Shown: positions 1 through 7,740, numbered from the stretch's first letter. The stretch is 19,972 nt of DNA from Streptomyces sp. NRRL F-6676 (GCF_000725625.1 NZ_JOHS01000092.1:1-19972); one strand, 5' to 3'. Translations and numbers: made by a program. The notes: a model not told the origin generated them from the letters alone.

Positions 1-268
1 CCACCAGCACCACCACCGGACCCCGCCGCGACTGCCGACCCTCACACGACACATTCACCGAATGACCCTCGACGTTGATCTTCTTCTCCCCGACGAAGGC
101 GTCCCCGCGGTCGGCGTGACTCGTGTGCGTGGTCCACGCGGCGCTCGCCGCGTCCCGCACCCCCAGCCCGCCGTCCCCCTTGGCCTGCGCCACGCCGGCG
201 TATCCGAGACCGGCGGCGGCGGTGCAGCAGAGGGTGGCGACGGCGGTGGCCTTGAGCATGCGGTTCAT
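1..268 (-). CDS. Secreted alpha/beta-hydrolase-like protein, N-terminal part (runs off the left edge)
   Basis: Only the first 89 residues are present. The start ATG at 268 has GGAGG six bases upstream; a second Met is at residue 4. Residues 1-29 form a signal peptide: basic start (MNRMLKATA), hydrophobic core and a GVAQA-K type Sec cleavage site. The mature part ends at the edge with GPVVVLV, typical of the first core strand before the oxyanion loop of alpha/beta hydrolases. The signal peptide is clear; the hydrolase assignment is inferred from that one strand, since no catalytic residue lies inside the window. Another secreted enzyme is possible. A possible -10 element (TAGCGT on the minus strand) is at 356-361, about 80 bases upstream. 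Confidence 0.6.
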   Translation of the reverse strand, partial: MNRMLKATAVATLCCTAAAGLGYAGVAQAKGDGGLGVRDAASAAWTTHTSHADRGDAFVGEKKINVEGHSVNVSCEGRQSRRGPVVVLV

Positions 269-429
269 GGGGTCCTCCAGACGGACAAGGAAGCGGTCAG
301 CGAACGGTGGACCCGTTCACCAGGCCCTCGGCCCAGTCCCTGCGGCCATGACCGAACGCTATGGATTTCCGCCGTCGGAATCGTCACCCCACCGTGGACA
401 CCTGCCCGTAGCTCCCCAGGGGGACAACG

Positions 430-804
430 TCAGGGACGTGGCCCCTCGCGGGACAGCCGGTCGGTGATCCGGTCGAACAGTTCGGTCAGCGGCTCGCCGA
501 CCTCCCGGCCGAACTCCGTCAGCCCGTACGTCACTTGGGGCGGCGTCGTCGGCTCGACCTTGCGCCAGACCAGTCCGTCCTGGACGAGCGTCCGCAGGGT
601 CTGGGCGAGCATCTTCTCGCTGATGCCCTGGATGCTCTCACGCAGCTCGTAGAACCGGAGGTCGGTGCTCCGCAGGGAGATCAGTACCCAGACGCCCCAC
701 CTGCTGGTCACATGGTCGACCATGTCCCGCGCGAGGCAGTCGGTGTGAAACACCTCATAGCGCCTGCCCGCCCCGGCCCGTCTGTCCTGCACGCCTCCCG
801 CCAT
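430..804 (-). CDS. HxlR-family winged-helix transcriptional regulator
   Basis: A 124-residue protein of usual HxlR length. The N-terminal Cys (HTDCLARDMV), the strand-helix SRWGVWVLISL, the recognition-helix region with ISEKMLAQTLRTLVQDGLV, and the wing ending in VTYGLTEFGREV are the family hallmarks. HxlR proteins bind DNA as dimers and often sense electrophiles, quinones or hypochlorite through the N-terminal Cys. The gene is divergent from the NmrA-like gene at 906, which it probably represses; two inverted repeats lie between them. The start at 804 has GGAGG 12 bases away, which is long. An ATG at 809 has better spacing but is in another frame and leads to an early stop. Family assignment is firm; ligand and target are inferred. 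Confidence 0.87.
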   Translation of the reverse strand: MAGGVQDRRAGAGRRYEVFHTDCLARDMVDHVTSRWGVWVLISLRSTDLRFYELRESIQGISEKMLAQTLRTLVQDGLVWRKVEPTTPPQVTYGLTEFGREVGEPLTELFDRITDRLSREGPRP

Positions 805-812
805 GCCATGAG

Positions 813-826
813 CTTACCTCCAGGTA
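813..826. promoter_or_regulatory. Inverted repeat TACCT-CC-AGGTA between divergent genes
   Basis: The dyad TACCT-CC-AGGTA (815-826) lies just upstream of the HxlR gene and overlaps its likely ribosome-binding region. It could be an operator for the regulator's own gene. Assignment rests on symmetry and position only. Confidence 0.4.
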
Positions 827-830
827 TGCC

Positions 831-861
831 CTTACAAAAAGTAAGCCCGCACTCCTAGCGT
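831..861 (+). promoter_or_regulatory. Promoter of the NmrA-like gene with overlapping operator CTTAC-AAAAA-GTAAG
   Basis: A perfect 5-base dyad, CTTACAAAAAGTAAG, occupies 831-845. A plausible promoter overlaps it: -35 TTACAA at 832-837, an 18-base spacer, and -10 TAGCGT at 856-861. HxlR regulators commonly bind TTAC/GTAA-type dyads, so binding here would block the -35 region. Inference from position and symmetry. Confidence 0.5.
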
Positions 862-905
862 CTGGAGCGCACACGACATCCCCGCACGACCCCGAGGAGT
901 TGGAC

Positions 906-1745
906 ATGATCGTGGTGACCGGAGCCACCGGAAACATCGGACGGCCGTTGACGCGCGCGCTCGCCGAGGCGGGCGAGCGGGTGACGGCGGTCTCCCGGCA
1001 CCCGGCGGCGGTGCCGGACGGCGTCCGCCACGTGGTGGCCGACCTCGCCGAGCCGGCCGCGCTCGGGCCCGCGCTGACCGGCGCGAAGTCGCTGTTCCTC
1101 CTGCTCTCCGGCGATCTGCACGCGGCGGGGGCCAACCCCGCCGACCTCATCGCCGAAGCCGCGGCACACGGAGTGCGCCGCGTCGTCCTGCTCTCCACGC
1201 TCGGGGTGGTGACCAGGCCCTTCGGGACCACCCGGGTCGCGATGCGCGCGCTGGAGGACACCCTGCGGGAGTCCGGCCTGGAGTGGGCCGTCCTGCGGCC
1301 GGGCGGCTTCGCCTCCAACGCCCTGTGGTGGGCGGAATCCGTCCGCACCCGGCAGCTCGTCGCCGCGCCCTTCGGTGACATCGGGGTGCCCGTCGTCGAC
1401 CCGGCGGACATCGCGGCGGTCGCGGCGGCCTGCCTGCTGGAGGACCGGCACACCGGCCGCGCCTACGCGCTGACCGGCCCGGAGGTGATCACCCCGCGCG
1501 AGCAGACCGCGGCCCTCGCCGCCGCGCTGGACTCGCCCGTCCGCTTCCACGAACTGACCCGCGCCGAGGCCAAGGCCGCCATGTCGCGGAGCATGCCGCC
1601 GGAGCTCGCCGACGACACGCTGGACATCCTCGGCGCCCCGAGCCCGGCGGAGCTGGAGGTCAGCCCGGACGTCGAGCGGGTACTGGGCCGCGCCCCGCGC
1701 ACCTTCGCGGACTGGGCCGCCCGCAACGCGGCCGCGTTCCGCTGA
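906..1745 (+). CDS. NmrA-type NAD(P)H-binding oxidoreductase (atypical SDR, quinone reductase 2-like)
   Basis: A 279-residue protein beginning MIVVTGATGNIGRP; residues 5-12 (TGATGNIG) are the dinucleotide-binding loop. The middle (RRVVLLSTLGV, then EWAVLRPGGFASNALWW) and the C-terminal half (VPVVDPADIAAVAAACL, YALTGPE) match the NmrA / NAD(P)H:quinone oxidoreductase type 2 group, which lacks the classical SDR Tyr-Lys pair. The ATG at 906 is chosen because GAGGAG lies six bases upstream; a TTG at 900 is in frame but lies next to that site. The pairing with an HxlR regulator resembles known quinone- or aldehyde-stress pairs, so a detoxification role is inferred. It ends 15 bases before a strong hairpin. 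Confidence 0.85.
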   Translation: MIVVTGATGNIGRPLTRALAEAGERVTAVSRHPAAVPDGVRHVVADLAEPAALGPALTGAKSLFLLLSGDLHAAGANPADLIAEAAAHGVRRVVLLSTLGVVTRPFGTTRVAMRALEDTLRESGLEWAVLRPGGFASNALWWAESVRTRQLVAAPFGDIGVPVVDPADIAAVAAACLLEDRHTGRAYALTGPEVITPREQTAALAAALDSPVRFHELTRAEAKAAMSRSMPPELADDTLDILGAPSPAELEVSPDVERVLGRAPRTFADWAARNAAAFR

Positions 1746-1759
1746 GCCCGACCGGCACA

Positions 1760-1803
1760 GCTGTGTCCCCGCACCCGAGCCGACTCGGGTACGGGGACAC
1801 AGC
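1760..1803. terminator. Bidirectional terminator between the NmrA-like gene and hemD
   Basis: A 20-base stem (1760-1779 with 1784-1803) and a CCGA loop, with one C-A mismatch that becomes a G-U pair in minus-strand RNA. It lies between two convergent stop codons (1745 and 1830). There is no U-run, as is usual in Streptomyces. Confidence 0.85.
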
Positions 1804-1829
1804 CGTACGAACACCGCCGCAGCGAACCG

Positions 1830-3545
1830 TTACGTCGTGGTCGTCGAGCGCCTCCGGCGCGAACCGGGGCGGCGTTCGCTCGGGCGGGTGACCGGGTCGC
1901 CCGCCTCCAGCGCCGCACGGCGGCGGCGGGCGCCGAAGTCCGCCAGCGCCTCGGCCAGCTTCTGGACCGACGGCTCGGGGGACATGACGTCCACCCGCAG
2001 CCCGTGCTCCTCCGCCGTCTTCGCCGTCGCCGGGCCGATGCAGGCGATGACCGTGACGTTGTGCGGCTTGCCGGCGATGCCGACCAGGTTCCGGACCGTC
2101 GAGGACGACGTGAACAGGACCGCGTCGAAGCCGCCGCCCTTGATCGCCTCACGCGTCTCCGCGGGCGGCGGCGAGGCGCGCACCGTGCGGTAGGCGGTGA
2201 CGTCGTCGACCTCCCAGCCCAGCTCGATCAGACCGGCCACCAGGGTCTCGGTGGCGATGTCGGCACGCGGCAGGAAGACTCTGTCGATCGGGTCGAACAC
2301 CGGGTCGTACGGCGGCCAGTCCTCCAGCAGACCCGCCGCCGACTGCTCACCGCTCGGCACCAGGTCCGGCTTCACGCCGAAGGCGATCAGCGCGTGCGCG
2401 GTCTGTTCGCCGACCGCGGCGACCTTGATGCCCGCGAAGGCGCGCGCGTCCAGGCCGTACTCCTCGAACTTCTCCCGGACCGCCTTGACCGCGTTGACCG
2501 AGGTGAACGCGATCCACTCGTAGCGGCCGGTGACCAGGCCCTTGACCGCGCGCTCCATCTGCTGGGGCGTGCGCGGCGGCTCGACGGCGATCGTCGGGAC
2601 CTCGTGCGGCACGGCGCCGTAGGAGCGCAGCTGGTCGGAGAGCGAGGCCGCCTGCTCCTTGGTGCGCGGGACGAGCACCTTCCAGCCGAACAGCGGCTTG
2701 GACTCGAACCAGGACAGCCGCTCGCGCCGGTCGGGGGCGGAGCGCTCGCCGACGACGGCTATCACCGGGCGGCCGCCCTCCGGCGAGGGCAGCACCTTGG
2801 CCTGCTTCAGCGTCTGCGCGATCGTGCCGAGCGTGGCGGCCCAGGTGCGCTGCCGCGTCGTCGTCCCGGCGACCGTCACGGTCAGCGGAGTGTCCGGCTT
2901 GCGGCCCCCGGTCACCAGTTCGCCCGCGGCGACGGCCACCGAGTCCAGCGTGGTGGAGACGACGACCGTGCAGTCGGAGGCGCCGACCTCGCTCCAGCAG
3001 CGGTCGGAGGCGGTACGGGCGTCCACGAACCGGACGTCCGTGCCCTCGGCGTCCCGCAGCGGCACCCCGGCGTACGCCGGCACGCCGACGACGGTCGCGA
3101 TGCCGGGCACCACCTCGAAGGTGACGCCCGCGGCGGCGCAGGCCAGCATCTCCTCGGCGGCGCACGTGTCGAGCCCGGGGTCGCCGGTCACCGCACGCAC
3201 GACCCGCCTGCCGCCCCGCGCGGCCTCCATGACAAGATTGGCGGCATCCCTGGATGCGGGGACCACGGCGGTTGTTGACGCATCGTCAACGACTGCCAGT
3301 TGAGGCGTGCCCGTGCCCGCGTACGGAGCAGAAGACGACACAGCGGCGTCCGCGGGCAGTACGGAGACGCCCGGCGGGGCGTGCACGCGTACGACGTCGA
3401 GCACGTCCGGCTCGGCGACGAGCACGTCCGCGTGCGCCAGCGCCTCCACGGCGCGCAGGGTCAGCAGCCCCGGATCCCCGGGTCCGGCACCCAGGAAGGT
3501 GACGTGCCCGGATACGTGGCCGGCGGGAAGGTTGGTGGGGCTCAC
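1830..3545 (-). CDS. hemD: Uroporphyrinogen-III synthase fused to an N-terminal SUMT-like (CobA) domain
   Basis: A 571-residue fusion. Residues 13-260 resemble uroporphyrinogen-III methyltransferase: GAGPGDPGLLTLRA at 19-32, a GDPG at 121-124, and VVPGIATVVGVPAYAG at 145-160. Residues 286-540 are uroporphyrinogen-III synthase (WKVLVPRTKEQAASLS, FTSVNAV at 347-353, FLPRAD, AYRT, FTSSSTVRNL), which cyclises and inverts ring D of hydroxymethylbilane. The tail from 541 is Arg-rich and probably disordered. The GTG start at 3545 overlaps the hemC stop (GTGA) and has GGGGGAG eight bases upstream. It is the last gene of the rex-hem operon. The methyltransferase half carries substitutions in usual motifs, so two active functions should not be assumed. 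Confidence 0.93.
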   Translation of the reverse strand: MSPTNLPAGHVSGHVTFLGAGPGDPGLLTLRAVEALAHADVLVAEPDVLDVVRVHAPPGVSVLPADAAVSSSAPYAGTGTPQLAVVDDASTTAVVPASRDAANLVMEAARGGRRVVRAVTGDPGLDTCAAEEMLACAAAGVTFEVVPGIATVVGVPAYAGVPLRDAEGTDVRFVDARTASDRCWSEVGASDCTVVVSTTLDSVAVAAGELVTGGRKPDTPLTVTVAGTTTRQRTWAATLGTIAQTLKQAKVLPSPEGGRPVIAVVGERSAPDRRERLSWFESKPLFGWKVLVPRTKEQAASLSDQLRSYGAVPHEVPTIAVEPPRTPQQMERAVKGLVTGRYEWIAFTSVNAVKAVREKFEEYGLDARAFAGIKVAAVGEQTAHALIAFGVKPDLVPSGEQSAAGLLEDWPPYDPVFDPIDRVFLPRADIATETLVAGLIELGWEVDDVTAYRTVRASPPPAETREAIKGGGFDAVLFTSSSTVRNLVGIAGKPHNVTVIACIGPATAKTAEEHGLRVDVMSPEPSVQKLAEALADFGARRRRAALEAGDPVTRPSERRPGSRRRRSTTTT

Positions 3546-4513
3546 TGCGCTCGCTCCCCCATCAGACCGGCCGCGCCCTTGGCCAGCATCTCGGAGGCGA
3601 GTTCGCGACCGAGCGCCATTGCCTGGTCGTGCGTCTCGGGCACGGGACCGGTGGTGGACAGCTGCACCAGCGTCGAGCCGTCGGTCGTGCCGACGACGCC
3701 GCGCAGGCGCATTTCCTTGACAATCCGCCCGTCGTCCAGGACGTCGGCCAGCGCGCCCACAGGTGCGCTGCAACCGGCCTCCAGGGCGCCGAGCAGGGCT
3801 CGCTCGGCGGTGACGGCGGCCCGGGTGAACGGGTCGTCGAGCTCCGCGAGCGCGCGGGTGAGTGCGGCGTCGGCGGCGTTGTCCGCCGTCCGGCACTCGA
3901 CCGCCAGGGCCCCCTGGCCGGGGGCCGGCAGCACGGTGTCGACCGACAGGAAGTCGGTCACCTCGGACGTCCTGCCGATCCGGTTCAGGCCGGCGGCGGC
4001 CAGTACGACCGCGTCCAGCTCACCGCCGCGGACGTATCCGATCCGGGTGTCGATGTTGCCGCGGATCGGCACCGTCTCGATGCGCATGCCGTGGTCGCGG
4101 GCGTACGCGTTCAGCTGCGCCATGCGGCGCGGCGAGCCGGTGCCGACGCGGGAGCCGGCCGGCAGTTCGGTGAAGGCCAGCCCGTCCCGCGCGATCAGCA
4201 CGTCCCGCGGGTCCTCGCGCCTGGGCACGGCGGCCAGCGTCAGCTCGTCGGGCTGCGTGGTCGGCAGGTCCTTGAGCGAGTGGACGGCGAAGTCGACGTC
4301 GCCGCGCACCAGCGCCTCGCGCAGGGCGGCGACGAACACGCCGGTGCCGCCGATCTGCGCCAGGTGCTCGCGCGAGGTGTCGCCGTACGTCGTGATCTCC
4401 ACGAGCTCGACGGGCCGTCCGGTCACCTGGCTGACGGCATCGGCCACCTGTCCGGACTGGGCCATGGCCAGCTTGCTGCGCCTGGTCCCCAGCCTCAGTG
4501 CCTGCTCAGTCAT
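3542..4513 (-). CDS. hemC: Porphobilinogen deaminase (hydroxymethylbilane synthase)
   Basis: A 323-residue protein of normal length. It polymerises four porphobilinogen molecules into hydroxymethylbilane in the cytoplasm. The sequence shows LRLGTRRSKLAMAQ at the N-terminus, HSLKDLP around residues 78-84 with the catalytic Asp, GTGSPRR at 124-130, RGNIDTR at 151-157, and the dipyrromethane-cofactor Cys in ALEAGCSAPVGA (Cys248). The ATG start overlaps the hemA stop (ATGA) and the stop overlaps the hemD GTG, indicating tight translational coupling. Nothing suggests loss of function. Confidence 0.98.
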   Translation of the reverse strand: MTEQALRLGTRRSKLAMAQSGQVADAVSQVTGRPVELVEITTYGDTSREHLAQIGGTGVFVAALREALVRGDVDFAVHSLKDLPTTQPDELTLAAVPRREDPRDVLIARDGLAFTELPAGSRVGTGSPRRMAQLNAYARDHGMRIETVPIRGNIDTRIGYVRGGELDAVVLAAAGLNRIGRTSEVTDFLSVDTVLPAPGQGALAVECRTADNAADAALTRALAELDDPFTRAAVTAERALLGALEAGCSAPVGALADVLDDGRIVKEMRLRGVVGTTDGSTLVQLSTTGPVPETHDQAMALGRELASEMLAKGAAGLMGERAQ

Positions 4514-6300
4514 GCTCGCCCTCGGTTCCTGGCGTTCTCGGTGTTCTTCATGGTGCTCGTGGGGCCCGGGGCCGCGAGGCCGGTGACCGCGCCGACCGGG
4601 GGCCGGTCGGCGCCGTCCGCCCGGGAGACCCGGGCGACCGTCTCGGGATCCAGGTCGAACAGGGTCCGCAACGCGTCCGCGTACCCGGCGCCGCCGGGCT
4701 CGGCGGCCAGCTGCTTGACCCGTACGGTCGGGGCGTGCAGCAGTTTGTCGACGACGCGCCGCACGGTCTGGGTGATCTCCCCGCGCTGCTTGTCGTCGAG
4801 GTCCGGCAGGCGTCCGTCGAGCCGGGCGATCTCGCTCGCGACCACGTCGGCAGCCATCGTACGCAGCGCGACGACCGTCGGGGTGATGTGCGCGGCCCGC
4901 TGGGCGGCGCCGAACGCCGCGACCTCGTCGGAGACGATGCGGCGGACCTGCTCGACGTCGGCCGCCATCGGTGCGTCGGCGGAGGCGTCGGCCAGCGACT
5001 CGATGTCGACCAGGCGCACGCCGAGCAGCCGGTGCACGGCCGCGTCGACGTCCCTCGGCATCGCCAGGTCGAGCACCGACAGCACGGGGGTGGGGCGCGG
5101 GATCTCGGCGACCGGCTCGGGAACGCGGCGCTCGGGGATGCGGCCGACGGCGGTGGCCGTGGCGGCGAGCGCGGCGATCAGCTCGGCGTCGTCCTCGGGG
5201 GTGCGCTCCGGCGCACGGCGGCCGCCTTCGCGGCGGTCGGCGGTACCGGTGCCCTTGTCGACCCAGACGGCGTGCTGTTCGAGCGCCGCGGCGTCCAGAC
5301 CGGCGACGGCGGCCTCGCCCGCGACGGAGAAACCGGTGGCGGCGCCCTGCACGGCGGACAGGTCCAGCGGACAGTTCTCGTCACCGGTGGCGGGCTGCGC
5401 GGGGCTCGCGGCGGCGGGCGCGGGCGCGGTGGCACCGGCCGCGACGCGCGGCGCGGGGACGCGGCCCTCGACGGCCGCGGCGACCTCCTGGGCGTTCAGC
5501 ACCAGGCCGGTCGCGCCCGTACAGGACACCGCGACATCGGCACGTGTCAGCTCGTCGGGCACCGTTTCCATCGGGACGGCCCTGGCGGTGACGTCCGTGT
5601 CGTCGCCCTCGGTGAGGATCCGCGCGAGCCGTTCGGCGCGCTCCTGCGTGCGGTTGGCGATCACGACCTCGGCCACTCCGGCCCGGGCGAGCGTCGCCGC
5701 GGCCAGCGAGGACATCGAGCCGGCGCCGATCACCAGGGCGCGCTTGCCGCGGGCCCAGCCCTCCACCGGGGCACCGGCGGCGAGCTGTTCCAGGCCGAAG
5801 GTGACCAGGGACTGCCCGGCGCGGTCGATACCGGTCTCGGAGTGGGCGCGCTTGCCGACCCGCAGCGCCTGCTGGAACAGGTCGTTCAGCAGCCGTCCGG
5901 CGGTGTGCAGCTCCTGCGCGGTGGCCAGGGAGTCCTTGATCTGGCCGAGGATCTGGCCCTCGCCCACGACCATCGAGTCCAGTCCGCAGGCCACCGAGAA
6001 CAGGTGGTGGACGGCGCGGTCCTCGTAGTGCACATAAAGATAAGGAGTGAGCTCGTCCAGACCGACGCCGCTGTGCTGGGCGAGCAGCGTGGACAGCTCG
6101 GCGACGCCCGCGTGGAACTTGTCCACGTCGGCGTAGAGCTCTATGCGGTTGCAGGTGGCGAGCACCGCGGCCTCGGTGGCCGGTTCGGCGGCGACCGTGT
6201 CCTGGACCAGCTTGGCCTGGGCGTCCGCGTTCAGGGCGGCGCGCTCCAGGACGCTGACGGGGGCGCTGCGGTGGCTCAGTCCGACGACGAGGAGACTCAT
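4510..6300 (-). CDS. hemA: Glutamyl-tRNA reductase with a long internal insertion
   Basis: A 596-residue enzyme that reduces glutamyl-tRNA to glutamate-1-semialdehyde with NADPH, the first committed step of C5 tetrapyrrole synthesis. The catalytic Cys50 lies in ATCNRIELYA; GEGQILGQIK at 113-122 and the NADPH motif IGAGSMSSLAA at 191-201 are intact. The C-terminal dimerisation domain (ADVEQVRRIVSDEV onward) is present. Most family members are about 420-460 residues. The excess is mainly an Ala/Pro-rich segment at about 272-402, between the NADPH domain and LSVLDLAMPRDVD, plus a 45-residue tail. An insertion here is usual in Streptomyces. The start overlaps the rex stop (ATGA). Transcription probably depends on the Rex-controlled promoter. 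Confidence 0.97.
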   Translation of the reverse strand: MSLLVVGLSHRSAPVSVLERAALNADAQAKLVQDTVAAEPATEAAVLATCNRIELYADVDKFHAGVAELSTLLAQHSGVGLDELTPYLYVHYEDRAVHHLFSVACGLDSMVVGEGQILGQIKDSLATAQELHTAGRLLNDLFQQALRVGKRAHSETGIDRAGQSLVTFGLEQLAAGAPVEGWARGKRALVIGAGSMSSLAAATLARAGVAEVVIANRTQERAERLARILTEGDDTDVTARAVPMETVPDELTRADVAVSCTGATGLVLNAQEVAAAVEGRVPAPRVAAGATAPAPAAASPAQPATGDENCPLDLSAVQGAATGFSVAGEAAVAGLDAAALEQHAVWVDKGTGTADRREGGRRAPERTPEDDAELIAALAATATAVGRIPERRVPEPVAEIPRPTPVLSVLDLAMPRDVDAAVHRLLGVRLVDIESLADASADAPMAADVEQVRRIVSDEVAAFGAAQRAAHITPTVVALRTMAADVVASEIARLDGRLPDLDDKQRGEITQTVRRVVDKLLHAPTVRVKQLAAEPGGAGYADALRTLFDLDPETVARVSRADGADRPPVGAVTGLAAPGPTSTMKNTENARNRGRA

Positions 6301-7121
6301 GCCGGCATCACGGCGGGGACGTCCCCGTCGGGCCCCTGATCGGGGGAGACGGACTGCTCGGCGACGGCAGCGGCCTGGCTCCTGGCGGTCCGCTTGACGG
6401 CGGCCGGCGGCTCCTCGGCGGCGGGGAGGGCACCGTCGATGCCGGCGCCCGGGTTCTCCTCGCCGGCCTTGCGCTGCTCGTGGAAGGCGAGGATCTGCAA
6501 CTCGATGGAGAGGTCGACCTTGCGCACGTCGACGCCGTCCGGGACGGACAGCACGGTCGGCGCGAAGTTCAGGATGGAGGTGACACCGGCGGCGACGAGC
6601 CGCTCGCAGACCTGCTGGGCGGCGCCGGCCGGGGTGGCGATGACGCCGATCGACACGCCGTTGTCGTCGATGATCTTCTCGAGGTCGTCGGTGTGCTGCA
6701 CCGGGATGCCCGCGACGGCCCTGCCGGTCAGCGCCGGATCGGCGTCGATGAGGGCGGCGACGCGGAAGCCGCGGGAGGCGAAACCGCCGTAGTTGGCGAG
6801 GGCGGCGCCGAGGTTGCCGATACCGACGATGACGACCGGCCAGTCCTGCGTCAGACCCAGCTCACGGGAGATCTGGTAGACGAGGTACTCGACGTCGTAC
6901 CCCACGCCCCGGGTCCCGTAGGAGCCGAGGTAGGAGAAGTCCTTGCGCAGCTTGGCGGAGTTGACCCCCGCCGCGGCCGCGAGCTCCTCCGAGGAGACCG
7001 TGGGTACCGAGCGCTCCGACAGTGCGGTGAGGGCTCGGAGGTACAGCGGGAGACGGGCGACGGTGGCCTCGGGGATTCCTCGGCTGCGGGTCGCCGGTCG
7101 GTGAGTTCGGCCAGTTGCCAC
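6297..7121 (-). CDS. rex: Redox-sensing transcriptional repressor Rex
   Basis: A 274-residue protein closely resembling S. coelicolor Rex. Residues 15-70 form the winged-helix domain (IPEATVARLPLYLRAL, VNSAKLRKDFSYLGSYGTRG). Residues 96-215 are the Rossmann domain with GIGNLG at 100-105, and the C-terminal domain-swap helix contains DLSIELQILAFHEQRKAG. Rex releases DNA when NADH/NAD+ rises. The GTG at 7121 (MATGRTHRP) is chosen from homology and an AGGAG upstream, although spacing is short (about 4 bases). The tail after 220 is low-complexity, ending DQGPDGDVPAVMPA as in relatives. It heads the rex-hemACD operon and has its own operator upstream. Confidence 0.97.
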   Translation of the reverse strand: MATGRTHRPATRSRGIPEATVARLPLYLRALTALSERSVPTVSSEELAAAAGVNSAKLRKDFSYLGSYGTRGVGYDVEYLVYQISRELGLTQDWPVVIVGIGNLGAALANYGGFASRGFRVAALIDADPALTGRAVAGIPVQHTDDLEKIIDDNGVSIGVIATPAGAAQQVCERLVAAGVTSILNFAPTVLSVPDGVDVRKVDLSIELQILAFHEQRKAGEENPGAGIDGALPAAEEPPAAVKRTARSQAAAVAEQSVSPDQGPDGDVPAVMPA

Positions 7122-7186
7122 GGTGCTCCTGCGGGTAGAGCGGGGCTGTAGGCGGTCGTGTGTCCCCGGACCGCCCCGTCGAAAGC

Positions 7187-7216
7187 AGGCTATGTCTTTG
7201 TGAACGCGTGCACAAA
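7187..7216 (-). promoter_or_regulatory. rex-hemACD promoter with Rex operator (ROP)
   Basis: The palindrome TTTGTGAACGCGTGCACAAA at 7197-7216 differs from a perfect dyad at one pair and matches the Streptomyces Rex operator pattern TTGTGAA-N4-TTCACAA with one change. On the minus strand, -35 TTGTGC (7215-7210) and -10 TAGCCT (7192-7187) are separated by 17 bases, so bound Rex would cover the -35 and spacer. This predicts negative autoregulation of the whole operon by NADH/NAD+. Confidence 0.85.
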
Positions 7217-7432
7217 GATGGTGTCCGATTTGCCCGGCCAACGTGACCGGGCTCACGCGAGGATGGTGGGGTTCCGGGGAACCGGTGCGGGTGCACACGT
7301 GTTCCTCTCCTCCTGGGGGCAAAACCGCACACTCTCCTCGACGATCCCGCCCCCCGAGATACGAACGCCTTCGATCCTAAGCGACGGGAGGGGTTCTTTG
7401 GACTGGTCGGTCAGGCGGCCCCGCCGGGTGGA
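7217..7432. other. Non-coding stretch upstream of the rex promoter
   Basis: This is the remainder of a 311-base gap between rex and the glutaredoxin-like gene. It holds a possible minus-strand -10 (TAGGAT, 7379-7374) without a good -35, and a purine-rich AGGAGGAGAGG before a GTG at 7298 that is in frame with rex. Codon third positions there are not strongly GC-biased, so I regard it as untranslated. No clear terminator for the upstream gene is visible. Confidence 0.5.
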
Positions 7433-7705
7433 TCAGCCGAGGGCTTTGCGGAGGCGATCTTCGTTCACGCGCCAGAAGGTGTGCTGTTCGCCGTCGATGA
7501 GCACGACGGGGATCTGCTCCCAGTAACGGCGGTTGAGGTCCTCGTCCTGGGTGATGTCCTTCTGTTCCCAGGGGACGCCGAGGTCGGCGCACACCTTGGC
7601 GACGACGGCCTCGGCGTCGTCACAGAGGTGACAGCCGGGTTTGCGCACGAGGGTGACGAGAGAGGCGCGCGGGGCGCGCCGAAACAGAGGCGGCATACCC
7701 CTCAT
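7433..7705 (-). CDS. Glutaredoxin-like thiol-disulfide protein
   Basis: A small protein of 90 residues with a thioredoxin fold: first strand [10 protein letters not shown], active site CHLC (Cys25, Cys28), helix [15 protein letters not shown], strand WEQKDIT, and the cis-Pro segment [11 protein letters not shown] (Pro66). This matches the glutaredoxin-family / DUF836 group. Its cytoplasmic partner is unknown. Two starts compete: ATG at 7705 with GGAGG only three bases upstream, or ATG at 7696 with the same site 12 bases away; relatives often start near the second. It lies upstream of rex on the same strand, but rex has its own promoter. Confidence 0.88.
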   Translation of the reverse strand: MRGMPPLFRRAPRASLVTLVRKPGCHLCDDAEAVVAKVCADLGVPWEQKDITQDEDLNRRYWEQIPVVLIDGEQHTFWRVNEDRLRKALG

Positions 7706-7740
7706 TCTCCTCCGGGCGGACCCCCACGGGCTCTCCTTCG

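Noticed and set aside
1760..1803. Inverted repeat as a mobile-element end or attachment site
   Set aside because: It lies exactly between convergent stops and behaves as a terminator; no transposase or integrase is nearby.
3629..6339. Very long plus-strand open frames opposite hemC and hemA
   Set aside because: These are shadows of high-GC genes; composition is Arg/Gly/Ser-rich without domains, while the minus strand encodes intact HemC and HemA.
7122..7322. In-frame upstream extension of rex with AGGAGGAGAGG before a GTG at 7298
   Set aside because: The frame stays open, but third-position GC is low, the Rex operator and promoter lie within it, and homologues start at MATGRTHRP.
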